In this document: in pieces, positions 32,655-40,372 of the stretch
Layout of the letters: every line of letters starts with the position of its first letter
How positions within the stretch are numbered: position 1 is the first letter of the stretch
DNA from: Longimicrobium sp.
GTDB lineage: Bacteria; Gemmatimonadota; Gemmatimonadetes; Longimicrobiales; Longimicrobiaceae
Assembly (NCBI RefSeq): GCF_035474595.1
Contig: NZ_DATIND010000160.1
Location: 1 to 40,372, forward strand
DNA: 40,372 nucleotides
Direction of reading: 5' to 3'
The notes under the pieces: generated by a model
Told to the model about the DNA's origin: nothing
Databases searched by the model: none
The model's input: only the letters and a program-made list of their open reading frames with translations
Translations under genes and position numbers: made by a program

Positions 32655-34457
32655 ATGGCCCAGCCCGGCTCCGAGTTCCTCCGCGCCCTCGCGTCCGCCG
32701 CCCTCCGCGAGGAGGATCCCGCGGCGCTGGCCGGGCGCGCCGCCGCGGCGCTCGGCGGCGTCTTCCAGCGCCAGAAGAACCTGGTGCTGGATGTCCAGTT
32801 CACCGGCTTCCTCTTCAAGGGCAAGGCGCTCGGCGGGGTCGATCCCTCGCTCCTGCGCGCGGCCGGGCAGCTCATCGTCCTCCACGTGAAGCGCGTCGGC
32901 TTCACCCCCGACGCGGGCGAGGCCGATCTCCGCACCTTCTTCGAGATCCTGGCCAGGTCTCCCGCCGACCTGGCGGAGGACTCCGTCGTCGTCCGCCTGC
33001 AGCGCCGCAGGCCCGCCGGCATCTACGTCAGCACCATCACCGGCGAGACGTATCGCCCCCCCGCGCGTCCGAAGCCGGAGCCCGCGGCCGAAACGCCCGC
33101 GCAGGCCACCGAACCGCAAACGGCTTCGGGGGATGCGGATGCGGGTGCGGCCGCGTCGCCGACCGTTGTCCAGACGATGGGGACGGGGGATGCCACACCG
33201 TCCATTTCTTCCGCGGATGCGGGACGGGGCGGGGGAGAGGCGGCGGCACCGGATGCGGCGGAGTCGTTCGATGCCTTCGACGTGGGCGAGACCGAGCTCT
33301 CCGACTTCGAGCTGCTGGACGAGTTCCCGGACTTGGGCGCGCCCGCCGCGCCCGCGAAGCCGTCTTCTCCCGCGCCCGCGCCGGGCGGGCGGGGCGAGGA
33401 GGTCTCGTCCAACGACATGTTCCACTTCTTCCGCACCGTGCAGTCGGACCGGACCGATGCGGAGGCGGAGGAGCTGGCGGGGATGCTGCACGCGGCCGAG
33501 AACCCCTCGCGCTTCGACGAGCTGGCCGAGGCGTGCGCGCGCACAGCCCAGCGCCTGGTCCGCGGCGACGGGCACGCGCAGGCGGTGGAACTGCTCGAGG
33601 CGCTGGCGCGCGAGGCGGAGCGCGCCGACCGCACGCGCCTCTTCCGCGACAGCGCGCTGGGGGTGCTGCGGCGGCTGGGCGCGGGGGAGACGCTGCAGCA
33701 GCTGGGCGACCTGCTGCAGCGCGCCGCCGCCGCCGAGCGCGACCGCATCCTCCACATCCTCTCCGTCATCGGCGGCGACGCGACCCCGCTGCTGGAGACG
33801 ATCCTCTTCCGCACGGGCGAGGCGGAGCTGCGCGTGGCCATCTTCCGCCACCTGGCGCGGCACGAGGGCGCGGCGCAGCGTCTGATCGCCCGGGCGATGA
33901 GCGACCCCGCGCCCGCGCGCACCCGGCTGATGCTGGAGCTGGCGGCGCTCCCCGGGCTGGACGGCGACGTCGCGCTGCGCTGGATCGGCGAGGCGGCGGG
34001 GCACGCGGATGCCGGCGTGCGCACCGATGCGGCCAAGTACGCGGCGGTCATCGGCGGGCGGGGCGGGCTGCGCGTGCTGCTGGACCTGCTCAACAACGAC
34101 CGCGACGCCATGGTGAAGCGCGCCGCCATCCACGCCCTGGGCGCGCTGGGCGACGCGGCCGCGGTACCGTTCCTCATCCGCGTCGTGGGCGACAGCGGCG
34201 ACGAAGACGTGCAGGTGGCCGCCATCCACTCGCTCGGCCGCCTGGGCTCGGGCGAGGCGCTGCCGGTGCTGGCCGGCATCATCAACAAGCGCGGCCTGTT
34301 CGCGGGAAAGAAGCTGTCGCGCGTGAAGCACGCGGCGCTCGCGGCCATCGCCCGCATCCCCACGCCCGCCGCCCGCGAGGTCATCCACTCCATCGCGGGA
34401 GGGAAGGACGGCGAGCTCTCCGCCGAGGCCCAGCGCGTCCTGGCCACGATGGACTGA
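32655..34457 (+). CDS. HEAT-repeat protein with unique N-terminal domain
   Basis: 600 residues, cytoplasmic. Residues 1-125 form an alpha/beta domain I do not recognise ('LDVQFTGFLFKGKALGGVDPSL', 'RRRPAGIYVSTITGETY'). Residues 126-250 are a low-complexity Ala/Pro/Asp-rich linker with an acidic patch. Residues 260-600 are alpha-helical HEAT/PBS-lyase-type repeats, clearest in 'HADAGVRTDAAKYAAVIGG', 'RDAMVKRAAIHALGALGDAA' and 'DEDVQVAAIHSLGRLGSGEA'. Such repeats are protein-interaction scaffolds. Function unknown. The start ATG 32655 follows the tandem duplication directly, with no clear ribosome site, so the duplication may have altered its upstream region. Confidence 0.75.
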   Translation: MAQPGSEFLRALASAALREEDPAALAGRAAAALGGVFQRQKNLVLDVQFTGFLFKGKALGGVDPSLLRAAGQLIVLHVKRVGFTPDAGEADLRTFFEILARSPADLAEDSVVVRLQRRRPAGIYVSTITGETYRPPARPKPEPAAETPAQATEPQTASGDADAGAAASPTVVQTMGTGDATPSISSADAGRGGGEAAAPDAAESFDAFDVGETELSDFELLDEFPDLGAPAAPAKPSSPAPAPGGRGEEVSSNDMFHFFRTVQSDRTDAEAEELAGMLHAAENPSRFDELAEACARTAQRLVRGDGHAQAVELLEALAREAERADRTRLFRDSALGVLRRLGAGETLQQLGDLLQRAAAAERDRILHILSVIGGDATPLLETILFRTGEAELRVAIFRHLARHEGAAQRLIARAMSDPAPARTRLMLELAALPGLDGDVALRWIGEAAGHADAGVRTDAAKYAAVIGGRGGLRVLLDLLNNDRDAMVKRAAIHALGALGDAAAVPFLIRVVGDSGDEDVQVAAIHSLGRLGSGEALPVLAGIINKRGLFAGKKLSRVKHAALAAIARIPTPAAREVIHSIAGGKDGELSAEAQRVLATMD

Positions 34458-34487
34458 GCCGATCTCCATCCCCCACATCTTCCCCCC

Positions 34488-34522
34488 CCGGCCCCGCCGC
34501 TCATCCCGAGCCGCGGGGCCGG
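34488..34522 (+). terminator. Possible terminator of the HEAT-repeat gene
   Basis: CCGGCCCCG at 34488-34496 pairs with CGGGGCCGG at 34514-34522 around a 17-base loop, 31 bases after the stop. The loop is long and no T tract follows, so the call is weak. Confidence 0.4.
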
Positions 34523-34563
34523 AGTGCGTTCGGGCATCTCCGCGTCCCTCCAGCATCGTCATG

Positions 34564-34634
34564 TCTCACGCGGAGACGCGGAGTCGCGGAGGTGCAGGGC
34601 GAACGACTCCGCGCCTCCGCGGCTCCGCGTGAGA
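34564..34634. repeat. ACGCGGAG-type inverted repeat (copy 2)
   Basis: The left arm begins TCTCACGCGGAGACGCGGAG and the right arm ends CTCCGCGTGAGA, an imperfect inverted repeat of nearly 30 bp per arm. Units and orientation match the repeat at 2848-2903. It sits between a gene end and the AT-rich segment before ku. Confidence 0.82.
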
Positions 34635-34680
34635 TCCAGCGCTGTCGGGGGACGGCAACGATCCGAATCCGCCGCTGATC

Positions 34681-34800
34681 CCACCTCTTACCATTGCATT
34701 TACATCTGTTGAATGTGTTAAGGGCTACACAGATGTTGAGAGCTTCACATCTTTGACAGGTGTGAAGAGAGCTCACAAATACCTGCACACCAACATCTTA
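34681..34800. promoter_or_regulatory. AT-rich segment with regularly spaced ACATCT words and two dyads
   Basis: ACATCT occurs at 34702, 34747 and 34793 (45 and 46 bases apart), with its complement AGATGT at 34731. ACATCTGT (34702-34709) and ACAGATGT (34729-34736) form one dyad. CTTCACATCT (34743-34752) and AGGTGTGAAG (34758-34767) form a second, with one mismatch. The stretch is far richer in AT than the surrounding DNA. It may be a regulator-binding region for ku-ligD or a remnant of acquired DNA. Confidence 0.45.
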
Positions 34801-35186
34801 CGTTGTTATACCAATGGCTGTGGCCGTGGCGCGCGGTTGTGGCTGCTCGAGGCATGAGTGTCGACGCAGAGGGAAGTTGCGGCCGCTGTCGAAATGCGCT
34901 CTTTGTAATCGTTGCCAAGGGAAGTGTTTACAGCCGCGCGGCCGCGCATCATCATCTACCGGTTGCGGTGATCCCGATCCGCCGGCACAGACGCCACCCG
35001 CCAGGAGACGAGCTGGATGACATCGATCGATGCGACGTGCCGTCAGACCGACGGGGAAGGCCGGCCGGTGGAGAACCATTCGAGTTTCCCACAGGTTTCC
35101 CCAATCTAAGTTTACATAACCTATCTTATACGAACTGGCGCAGCGGTTGCACGAATGGACGAACCTACGCTACCAAGGAGCCACCG

Positions 35187-36170
35187 ATGGCACGCGCGAT
35201 CTGGAAAGGCAGCATCAGCTTCGGACTGGTAAGCATCCCCGTGGGGCTCTTCAGCGCGGAGAGCCCCGACGAGATCCACTTCCGGCAGCTCGACAAGCGG
35301 AACCTGGCCCCGGTCGGCTACAAGAAGTACAACAAGGAGACCGGCGATGAGGTCTCGATGGACGAGATCGTGAAGGGCTACGAGTACGAGGACGACCGCT
35401 ACGTGCTGATCAGCGACGAGGACCTTCGCCGCGCCAACCCCGAGAAGACGCAGACCGTCGACATCACCGACTTCGTGGACCTGGACGAGATCGACCCCGA
35501 GTACTTCGACAAGCCGTATTACCTGGCGCCGACCAACAAGAAGAACATGAAGGCTTACGCGCTGCTGCGCGAAGCCCTGAAGCGCGCCCGCAAGGTCGGC
35601 ATCGCCAAGGTGGTCATCCGCTCGCGCGAGTACCTGTCGGCCGTGATCCCCCACAGGGACGTGCTGGTGCTCGAGATCCTGCGCTACCCGCACGAGATCC
35701 GCGGCACCGGCGAGCTGGAGCTTCCCGGCGAGGACCTGGAGGGGATGGGCGTGACCGACCGAGAGGTGAAGATGGCGGAGATGCTGATCGACGGGATGAC
35801 CGCCGAGTTCGACCCCGCCAAATACCACGACACCTATCGCGACGACCTGATGGGCCTCATCCACAAGAAGATCGAGAGCGGCCAGACCGAGGTGCTGGAC
35901 GAGACGCCCGTGGAGGCGCCCGAGCCGCGCGGCGACGTGATCGACATCATGGCGCTGCTGAAGAAGTCGGTCGAGGCCACCCAGCGCCAGCGCGTGGCCG
36001 CCGACACCGCCTCGAATTCGGCGGACGACGACGAGGACGACGACGCGGAGGAGAAGAAGCCGGGCCGCGCCGCGAAGAAGTCCACCGCGAAGTCATCGGC
36101 CAAGAAGGCGGCCAAGCCCAAGTCCGCCGAGCCCGCGAAGCCGCGGGCCCGCGCGCGCAAGAGCGCCTGA
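35187..36170 (+). CDS. ku: Ku protein, non-homologous end joining
   Basis: 327 residues. Bacterial Ku forms a homodimeric ring that binds DNA double-strand ends and recruits LigD. 'ARAIWKGSISFGLVSIPVGLF', 'FRQLDKRNLAPVGYKKYNKETGDEV', 'GYEYEDDRYVLISDEDL', 'EIDPEYFDKPYYLAPTNK' and 'ARKVGIAKVVIRSREYLSAV' are core family segments. After about residue 275 the chain becomes an acidic run (DDDEDDDAEE) followed by a Lys/Ala/Pro-rich basic tail, like the DNA-binding extensions of mycobacterial Ku. The start ATG 35187 has AAGGAG 6 bases upstream. ligD follows after 13 bases, a classic two-gene end-joining operon. Confidence 0.97.
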   Translation: MARAIWKGSISFGLVSIPVGLFSAESPDEIHFRQLDKRNLAPVGYKKYNKETGDEVSMDEIVKGYEYEDDRYVLISDEDLRRANPEKTQTVDITDFVDLDEIDPEYFDKPYYLAPTNKKNMKAYALLREALKRARKVGIAKVVIRSREYLSAVIPHRDVLVLEILRYPHEIRGTGELELPGEDLEGMGVTDREVKMAEMLIDGMTAEFDPAKYHDTYRDDLMGLIHKKIESGQTEVLDETPVEAPEPRGDVIDIMALLKKSVEATQRQRVAADTASNSADDDEDDDAEEKKPGRAAKKSTAKSSAKKAAKPKSAEPAKPRARARKSA

Positions 36171-36183
36171 GCCGGGGCGCTCG

Positions 36184-38919
36184 ATGGGGCTCTCGGAGTA
36201 CCACCGCAAGCGCGACTTCAGCAGGACGGCCGAGCCGCGGGGGCACGAGCACGAAAGCTCGGGCCCCGCGCTCTCGTTCGTCATCCAGAAGCACGCCGCC
36301 AGCCACCTGCACTACGACTTCCGCCTGGAGCTGGACGGGGTCCTGAAGAGCTGGGCCGTTCCCAAGGGCCCCACCTACGACCCCACCGTGAAGCGCCTGG
36401 CCGTCCACGTCGAGGACCACCCCATCGAGTACGGCGACTTCGAGGGGATCATCCCCAAGGGCGAGTACGGCGGCGGCACGGTGATGCTCTGGGACGCCGG
36501 CACCTGGGAGCCGCTCGAAGACGCGCACCGCGGCTACGCCAAGGGCCACCTCAAGTTCCGGCTGGACGGCCAGAAGATGCACGGCGGCTGGCACCTGGTG
36601 CGCTCGCGCCGCGGCGAGGAGGGCGAAAAGGAACAGTGGCTCCTGTTCAAGGACGACGACGAGCTGGCCCGTCCCGAGTCCGAGGGAAAGGTCGTGGAGG
36701 ACGAAGCGCTCTCCGTCAAAACTGGACGGTCGATCGAGGAGATCGCCACGGACGCGGACGCCACCTGGAACTCCAATCGCCCGCCGAAGAAGGGCCTCTT
36801 CGCCGACGCCGTGCAGAAGGCCGCGTCGAAGGTGAAGGAGAAGATCACGCCCGCGAAGAAGCCGGCGGCGAAATCATCCCGGACGAAGAAGGCGGCCGAA
36901 TCCCCCGCCCCCGCGGTCCCCGGCGCGCGCAGGGCGGCCATGCCGCGCGAGCTCCTTCCCGAGCTGGCCACGCTGGTGGACGACGTCCCCGCCAGCGGCG
37001 ACTGGCTGCACGAGATCAAGTTCGACGGCTACCGCCTGCTGGCGTTCATCGACAGCGGCAAGGTGCGGATGCTGACGCGCAAGGCGAACGACTGGACGGA
37101 CCGCTTCCCCGGCCTGGTGGCGCCGCTGAAGGCGCTCCCCGCGAAGCAGGCCATCCTGGACGGCGAGCTGGTGATCGTGGCCCCGAACGGCACCACCAGC
37201 TTCCAGATGCTGCAGAACGTGCTGAACAACGGCCGGCAGGACGAACTGGTCTTCTACGCCTTCGACCTCCTCTACCTGGACGGGGTGGACCTGCGCGGCG
37301 TACCGCTCTCGGCACGGAAGGAGGCGCTGAACGCGCTGCTGGGCGGCGCGCAGACCGGACAGCTGCGCTACAGCGACCACATCTCCGGGAGCGGCAAGGC
37401 CTTCCACGCGCAGGCGTGCCGGATGGGGCTGGAGGGGATCATCTGCAAGCGCGCCGACAGCCGCTACGTGTCGAAGCGCGCGAAGGACTGGCTGAAGGTG
37501 AAGTGCATGCGGCGCCAGGAGTTCGTCATCGGCGGGTGGACGGACCCCAAGGGCTCGCGCTCGGCGTTCGGCTCGCTGCACCTGGGCTACTACCGCGACG
37601 GCGAGCTGATCCACGCCGGCAAGGTGGGAACGGGGTTCGACGAGGAGCTGCTGCGCGACGTGCACGCCCGGCTGAAGAAGCGGGAGACGGACGAATCGCC
37701 CTTCTCCGACTTCGGGCGCAAGCGCCGGCCGAAGGACGTGCACTGGGCGCGCCCCGAGCTGGTGTGCGAGGTCGCCTTCACGGAGTGGACCGACGCGGGG
37801 ACGCTGCGCCACCCCACCTTCCAGGGGCTGCGCGAGGACAAGTCCGCCCGCGAGGTGGTGCGCGAGGACGCGGTGCCGGTGGCCAAGGCGGCCAGGCCCT
37901 CCCCCGCCCCGCCGCCGGCCGCGCCCGCGAAGGGAGACTACGACCGCCCGCTGCGCAACCGCGACCTGCTGGAGCGGCCGCCCAGCACCAGCCGTTCGCG
38001 CGCGAAAAAGGGCGCCGAGGCCGAGGTGGCCGGCGTGCGCATCACCCACCCGGACAAGGTGCTGTACCCCGACACGGGCGTGACCAAGCTGGAGCTGGCG
38101 CGCTACTACGAGGAGATCGGCGAGGACTGGATGCTGCCGTACTGCGGCGGCCGCCCGCTCACCCTGGTGCGCTGCCCCGAGGGCGCGGGGAAGCCCTGCT
38201 TCTACCAGAAGCACGCCGACGACAACTTCCCGAAGGCCGTCGGGCGGGTCGAGGTGCAGGAGAACACGGGCGACAAAGACGTCTACACCTACGTCGATTC
38301 CGTGGCCGGGCTGGTGTCGCTGGTGCAGATGGGGGTGCTGGAGCTGCACGTCTGGGGGGCCCGGCGCGACAACATCGAGCGCCCGGACCTCTTCATCATC
38401 GACTTGGACCCCGCGGCCGACGTGGCGTGGGAGCGCGTGGTGGCGTCGGCGCTGTGGGTGCGCGGGCAGCTGGGCGAGATGGGGCTGGAGAGCTGGTGCA
38501 AGACCACCGGCGGCAAGGGCTTGCACGTGGTGGTGCCCATCGCCCGCCGCCACACGTGGGACGAGGTGAAGGAGTTCACCCGGCTGTTCTGCGCCGAGCT
38601 GTCACGGCGCGCACCGGGCCAGTACATCACCAAGAGCACGCTGGCCAAGCGCGGGGGCAAGATCTTCCTGGACTACCTGCGCAATGCCCGCGGCGCCACG
38701 GCGATCTCGGCCTACTCGGTCCGCGCCAAGCGCGCCGGCGCGGCCTCGGTCCCGCTGGCGTGGGACGAGGTGAGCGCCAAGATCCGCTCCGACCAGCTCA
38801 CCCCCGCCGCCGTGATCGAGCGCATGAAGAAGCTGACCCGCGACCCGTGGGAGGACTTCTACAAGGCCCGGCAGACGATCACGAAGCAGATGAAGCAGGC
38901 GGTCGGGATGAAGGAGTAG
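36184..38919 (+). CDS. ligD: Multifunctional DNA ligase D (phosphoesterase-ligase-polymerase)
   Basis: 911 residues, with all three LigD modules in the order known from Pseudomonas. The 3'-phosphoesterase (about 20-190) keeps its catalytic set: His37, His43, Asp45, Arg47 in 'QKHAASHLHYDFRLE' and His79/Tyr83 in 'EDHPIEYGDF'. The ATP-dependent ligase (about 240-560) has the adenylated Lys279 in 'EIKFDGYR', 'LDGELVI' and 'GLEGIICKRADSRYVSKRAKDWLKVKC'. The primase-type polymerase (about 615-900) has 'ITHPDKVLYPDTGVTK', the metal pair Asp740/Asp742 in 'IIDLDP', and 'CKTTGGKGLHVVVPI'. It processes, fills and seals broken ends together with Ku. Linkers are basic or Pro/Ala-rich. Confidence 0.97.
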   Translation: MGLSEYHRKRDFSRTAEPRGHEHESSGPALSFVIQKHAASHLHYDFRLELDGVLKSWAVPKGPTYDPTVKRLAVHVEDHPIEYGDFEGIIPKGEYGGGTVMLWDAGTWEPLEDAHRGYAKGHLKFRLDGQKMHGGWHLVRSRRGEEGEKEQWLLFKDDDELARPESEGKVVEDEALSVKTGRSIEEIATDADATWNSNRPPKKGLFADAVQKAASKVKEKITPAKKPAAKSSRTKKAAESPAPAVPGARRAAMPRELLPELATLVDDVPASGDWLHEIKFDGYRLLAFIDSGKVRMLTRKANDWTDRFPGLVAPLKALPAKQAILDGELVIVAPNGTTSFQMLQNVLNNGRQDELVFYAFDLLYLDGVDLRGVPLSARKEALNALLGGAQTGQLRYSDHISGSGKAFHAQACRMGLEGIICKRADSRYVSKRAKDWLKVKCMRRQEFVIGGWTDPKGSRSAFGSLHLGYYRDGELIHAGKVGTGFDEELLRDVHARLKKRETDESPFSDFGRKRRPKDVHWARPELVCEVAFTEWTDAGTLRHPTFQGLREDKSAREVVREDAVPVAKAARPSPAPPPAAPAKGDYDRPLRNRDLLERPPSTSRSRAKKGAEAEVAGVRITHPDKVLYPDTGVTKLELARYYEEIGEDWMLPYCGGRPLTLVRCPEGAGKPCFYQKHADDNFPKAVGRVEVQENTGDKDVYTYVDSVAGLVSLVQMGVLELHVWGARRDNIERPDLFIIDLDPAADVAWERVVASALWVRGQLGEMGLESWCKTTGGKGLHVVVPIARRHTWDEVKEFTRLFCAELSRRAPGQYITKSTLAKRGGKIFLDYLRNARGATAISAYSVRAKRAGAASVPLAWDEVSAKIRSDQLTPAAVIERMKKLTRDPWEDFYKARQTITKQMKQAVGMKE

Positions 38920-38944
38920 GGGCCAGGGGACAGGGGAAAAGTGG

Positions 38945-38977
38945 ACGGCCCGCATCCGGAATCCGGATGCGGGCCGT
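38945..38977. terminator. Hairpin between ligD and the second Cys-rich precursor
   Basis: A perfect 15-bp stem (ACGGCCCGCATCCGG and its complement) closes an AAT loop. Converging genes end at 38919 (+) and 39000 (-). On the minus strand it is followed by CCACTTTTCC, a short T run. The CCGG-AAT-CCGG loop matches hairpins at 2933-2967 and 39352-39374. Confidence 0.7.
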
Positions 38978-38999
38978 CGGTACTTCACGCGCGATGCGT

Positions 39000-39212
39000 C
39001 TACTCGATCGGGCACGGCCAGCAGGTGCCGTCGCAGGAGTAGGCGCAGGTGTACGGGCAGGTGTAGCCGGCGTAGAGCTCGGTGCAGTGGTAGGTCGGGC
39101 ACTGCGCGCTGGGACCGTGCCCGCGCACCGTACCGCGGCCTTCCGGCACGTCGCTGGCCTGGAACGAATCCACCTGCAGCGCGTCGACGTTCAGCTTCAG
39201 CTTCCGCTTCAT
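39000..39212 (-). CDS. Cys-rich lanthipeptide-like (pinensin-type leader) precursor peptide 2
   Basis: 70 residues. The leader 'MKRKLKLNVDALQVDSF' with 'GRGTVRGH' at residues 25-32 is closely related to the peptide at 23083-23316, whereas the cores differ. The core has seven Cys in regular short steps: 'QCPTYHC', 'YTCPYTCAYSCDGTCWPCPIE'. The C-x(2-3)-C rhythm, many Thr/Tyr, and lack of a Sec signal fit a ribosomally made, modified peptide. It could alternatively be an unmodified metal-binding or disulfide peptide. The start ATG 39212 has GAGGGA 4 bases upstream. No maturation enzymes are in the window. The 3' side shares a hairpin with ligD. Confidence 0.7.
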   Translation of the reverse strand: MKRKLKLNVDALQVDSFQASDVPEGRGTVRGHGPSAQCPTYHCTELYAGYTCPYTCAYSCDGTCWPCPIE

Positions 39213-39351
39213 CGTTCCCTCTTGCGTCTGGAGGATGCACGGCGCCGTTGCGCTGCGAAGCGGTTGGGCGCCTTGGTTGCGTCCGTGACGCTATCGGCGG
39301 CAGAGATGAAAATCAATAGGCGTGAAGAGGTATGGTGATCTCCAAATAGAA

Positions 39352-39374
39352 AAGGCGCCGGATTCCGGCGCCTT
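39352..39374 (-). terminator. Intrinsic terminator of the rhomboid-like gene
   Basis: AAGGCGCCGG at 39352-39361 pairs with CCGGCGCCTT at 39365-39374 around a three-base loop. On the minus strand it is followed by TTCTATTTGG, a modest T tract. It lies 53 bases after the stop at 39427. Confidence 0.72.
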
Positions 39375-39426
39375 CCGCTTCTCATATCCCCTTGCAGTCC
39401 CTGTCCCCTGTACCCGGTCCCCTACA

Positions 39427-40326
39427 TCAGTTCGTTCGGTAGCGGCGGCTGACCTCGTCCAGGCGCTTGCGCTCCTCCTCGGTGAGCGAGGTCAGGCCCT
39501 GCGCGCTGATCTTGTCCAGGATGCGGTCCACGTCGTCGAGCAGGTCCTTCTCGGCGCGGGCGGTGCGCGCGCCGGTGGCGGCCGGGCGCGGGGCGGTGCC
39601 CTGCTGCGCGGGCGCCTCCTGCTTGCGCGCGGTCCAGGGCACCACCGCGCGCTGCGTCTTCCGGGTGGGAGCGCGCTTGGTCGGCACCTCGCCCCAGCCG
39701 CGCGGGGCCCACGGGCTGTGCAGCAGCCCCCAGGCGGCCGCCATCGCCGCGGCCATGGGCGCCAGGAAGAGGAAGCCCACCATCCCCATCGAGGCGTACC
39801 CCAGCACGCTGATCACCAGCACGCCCACGAACAGCCAGCGGATCTGCAGGGGGATGATGGCGAAGAGGAGGATCTCCTCGGTGGGCCAGTACAGCGCCCA
39901 GGCCATCAGCAGGCAGTCCAGCACCACCGTGGCGCCCACCAGCGGGAGCGACATGGGCGAGAGCGCCGCCACCGCCAGCGCCCCGATGGCACCGCCGATG
40001 ACCGCCGTGAACCAGTACAGCAGGAAGCCGCGCCCGCCCCACCGCTCCTCCAGCCGCGGGCCGAAGAAGAAGAGCACCATCGAGCTGAACAGCCACGCGA
40101 TCACGCTCAGCCCGTGGGTGAACGCGTAGGTGACCACGGTCCACGGCTGGACCAGCACCCGCGACGGGTCCAGCCCGAGCCAGAACGTGATGTCGGGCCC
40201 GAACAGGTGGATGAAGATGGTGCCGATGAAGATGGCGGTGTTCAGCACCAGCAGCCGCAGCACCCACGGTGAGAGGGTGCCCCGGAAACCGGATCCGTAC
40301 GACGACGACGACGGCGAATAGGGCAT
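39427..40326 (-). CDS. Rhomboid-fold membrane protein lacking catalytic residues, with DUF6576-like tail
   Basis: 299 residues with six predicted helices in residues 15-205. 'VVTYAFTHGLSVIAWLFSSMVLFFFGPRLEERWGGRGFLLYWF' matches the rhomboid TM2/L1 region (TH..F.H/W...M...FG..LE..WG). The catalytic positions are not kept: where active rhomboids have G-x-S-G there is 'PLVGATVVLDCLL', and no His is found in the last helix ('YASMGMVGFLFLAP'). After a basic Ala/Pro-rich linker, the tail 'DVDRILDKISAQGLTSLTEEERKRLDEVSRRYR' matches the short DUF6576-type C-terminus I know from rhomboids of Bacteroidota and Gemmatimonadota. It is probably a pseudoprotease handling membrane proteins. ATG start at 40326. 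Confidence 0.8.
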   Translation of the reverse strand: MPYSPSSSSYGSGFRGTLSPWVLRLLVLNTAIFIGTIFIHLFGPDITFWLGLDPSRVLVQPWTVVTYAFTHGLSVIAWLFSSMVLFFFGPRLEERWGGRGFLLYWFTAVIGGAIGALAVAALSPMSLPLVGATVVLDCLLMAWALYWPTEEILLFAIIPLQIRWLFVGVLVISVLGYASMGMVGFLFLAPMAAAMAAAWGLLHSPWAPRGWGEVPTKRAPTRKTQRAVVPWTARKQEAPAQQGTAPRPAATGARTARAEKDLLDDVDRILDKISAQGLTSLTEEERKRLDEVSRRYRTN

Positions 40327-40372
40327 GACGAAAGCGGCAGAGGGCGTCCGGCGGCGGCGCGCATGCTCGCGC

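Larger units (their letters stand above)
34458..35186. other. Intergenic region upstream of ku
   Basis: These 729 bases contain no gene I can support. From left to right they hold a GC-rich hairpin (34488-34522) after the HEAT gene, an ACGCGGAG-type inverted repeat, an AT-rich segment with repeated ACATCT words, and an AT-rich promoter-like stretch near 35103-35132 ('TTTACATAACCTATCTTATA') before ku. The frame of ku stays open back to 34803, but that upstream part lacks a ribosome site and protein-like character. Confidence 0.6.

Noticed and set aside
34814-35020. Open frame of 68 codons with eight Cys ('CGCSRHEC', 'CALCNRCQGKC') upstream of ku
   Set aside because: No ribosome binding site or signal peptide, Arg/Pro-rich remainder like a chance frame in GC-rich DNA, and no leader shared with the two Cys-rich precursors. 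Worth a homology search but not supported as a gene.
34803-35186. In-frame N-terminal extension of Ku by 128 codons
   Set aside because: The ATG at 35187 has AAGGAG at ideal spacing and begins the conserved 'ARAIWKG' start of Ku; the upstream part lacks family character.

Overview
The window is about 40 kb of GC-rich, gene-dense chromosomal DNA from a diderm (outer-membrane) bacterium. Complete Kdo synthesis and LPS export genes, outer-membrane and lipoprotein genes, many GTG/TTG starts, dispersed 'ACGCGGAG' and 'AGTCCGCG...GGCGGACT' repeats, and short Cys-rich peptides with a K-L-K-L-(N/D)-V-D leader all fit a Gemmatimonadota member of the Longimicrobium type. That placement is inference from gene content and memory of the group; no 16S or marker search was possible. 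I see no rRNA, tRNA, CRISPR array, transposase or prophage module.

Layout. (1) 1-2420 (+): an MNT-type nucleotidyltransferase with no intact HEPN partner, a TrpG/PabA-type glutamine amidotransferase and an outer-membrane barrel protein. (2) 2421-2992: a repeat-rich gap with a perfect 42-bp palindrome and a large inverted repeat. (3) 2993-6464 (-): two paralogous secreted proteins with YadA-type head repeats, a peptidase-S74 auto-cleaving chaperone domain and a C-terminal coiled coil, flanking a lipoprotein. (4) 6779-7732 (+): a CopD-like membrane protein. (5) 8081-19196 (+): one continuous, translationally coupled envelope operon, kdsB-pyrG-kdsA-kdsC-kdsD-lptC-lptA-like-lptB-rpoN-glycosyltransferase. 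It has a sigma70-like promoter in front and a strong terminator behind. It makes Kdo, supplies CTP to activate it and builds the LPS export bridge; sigma54 is the penultimate gene.

(6) 19348-23316: an accessory stretch. It holds a Sec-secreted six-cysteine peptide whose cysteine spacing equals that of invertebrate (CSalphabeta) defensins, a frameshifted M28 peptidase, an unrecognised protein coupled to a DUF2278 protein, and a Cys-rich lanthipeptide-like precursor. (7) 23488-32377: greA, then a glycan/envelope cluster mostly on the minus strand: flippase-like LPG_synthase_TM protein, YfhO-type membrane protein, two GT4 glycosyltransferases, an exported beta-sandwich protein, a methyltransferase and a divergent Dpm1-type GT2. 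A 162-bp tandem duplication follows. (8) 32655-34457 (+): a HEAT-repeat protein. (9) 34458-35186: a gap with an inverted repeat and an AT-rich, word-repetitive segment. (10) 35187-38919 (+): a ku-ligD non-homologous end-joining operon. (11) 39000-40326 (-): a second lanthipeptide-like precursor sharing the leader of the first, and a rhomboid-fold protein that lacks the catalytic residues.

The most novel signals are the defensin-patterned secreted peptide at 19348-19593, the pair of orphan leader-sharing Cys-rich precursors (23083-23316 and 39000-39212), the chromosomal S74/YadA paralogue pair, and LptB carrying a roughly 180-residue N-terminal extra domain.
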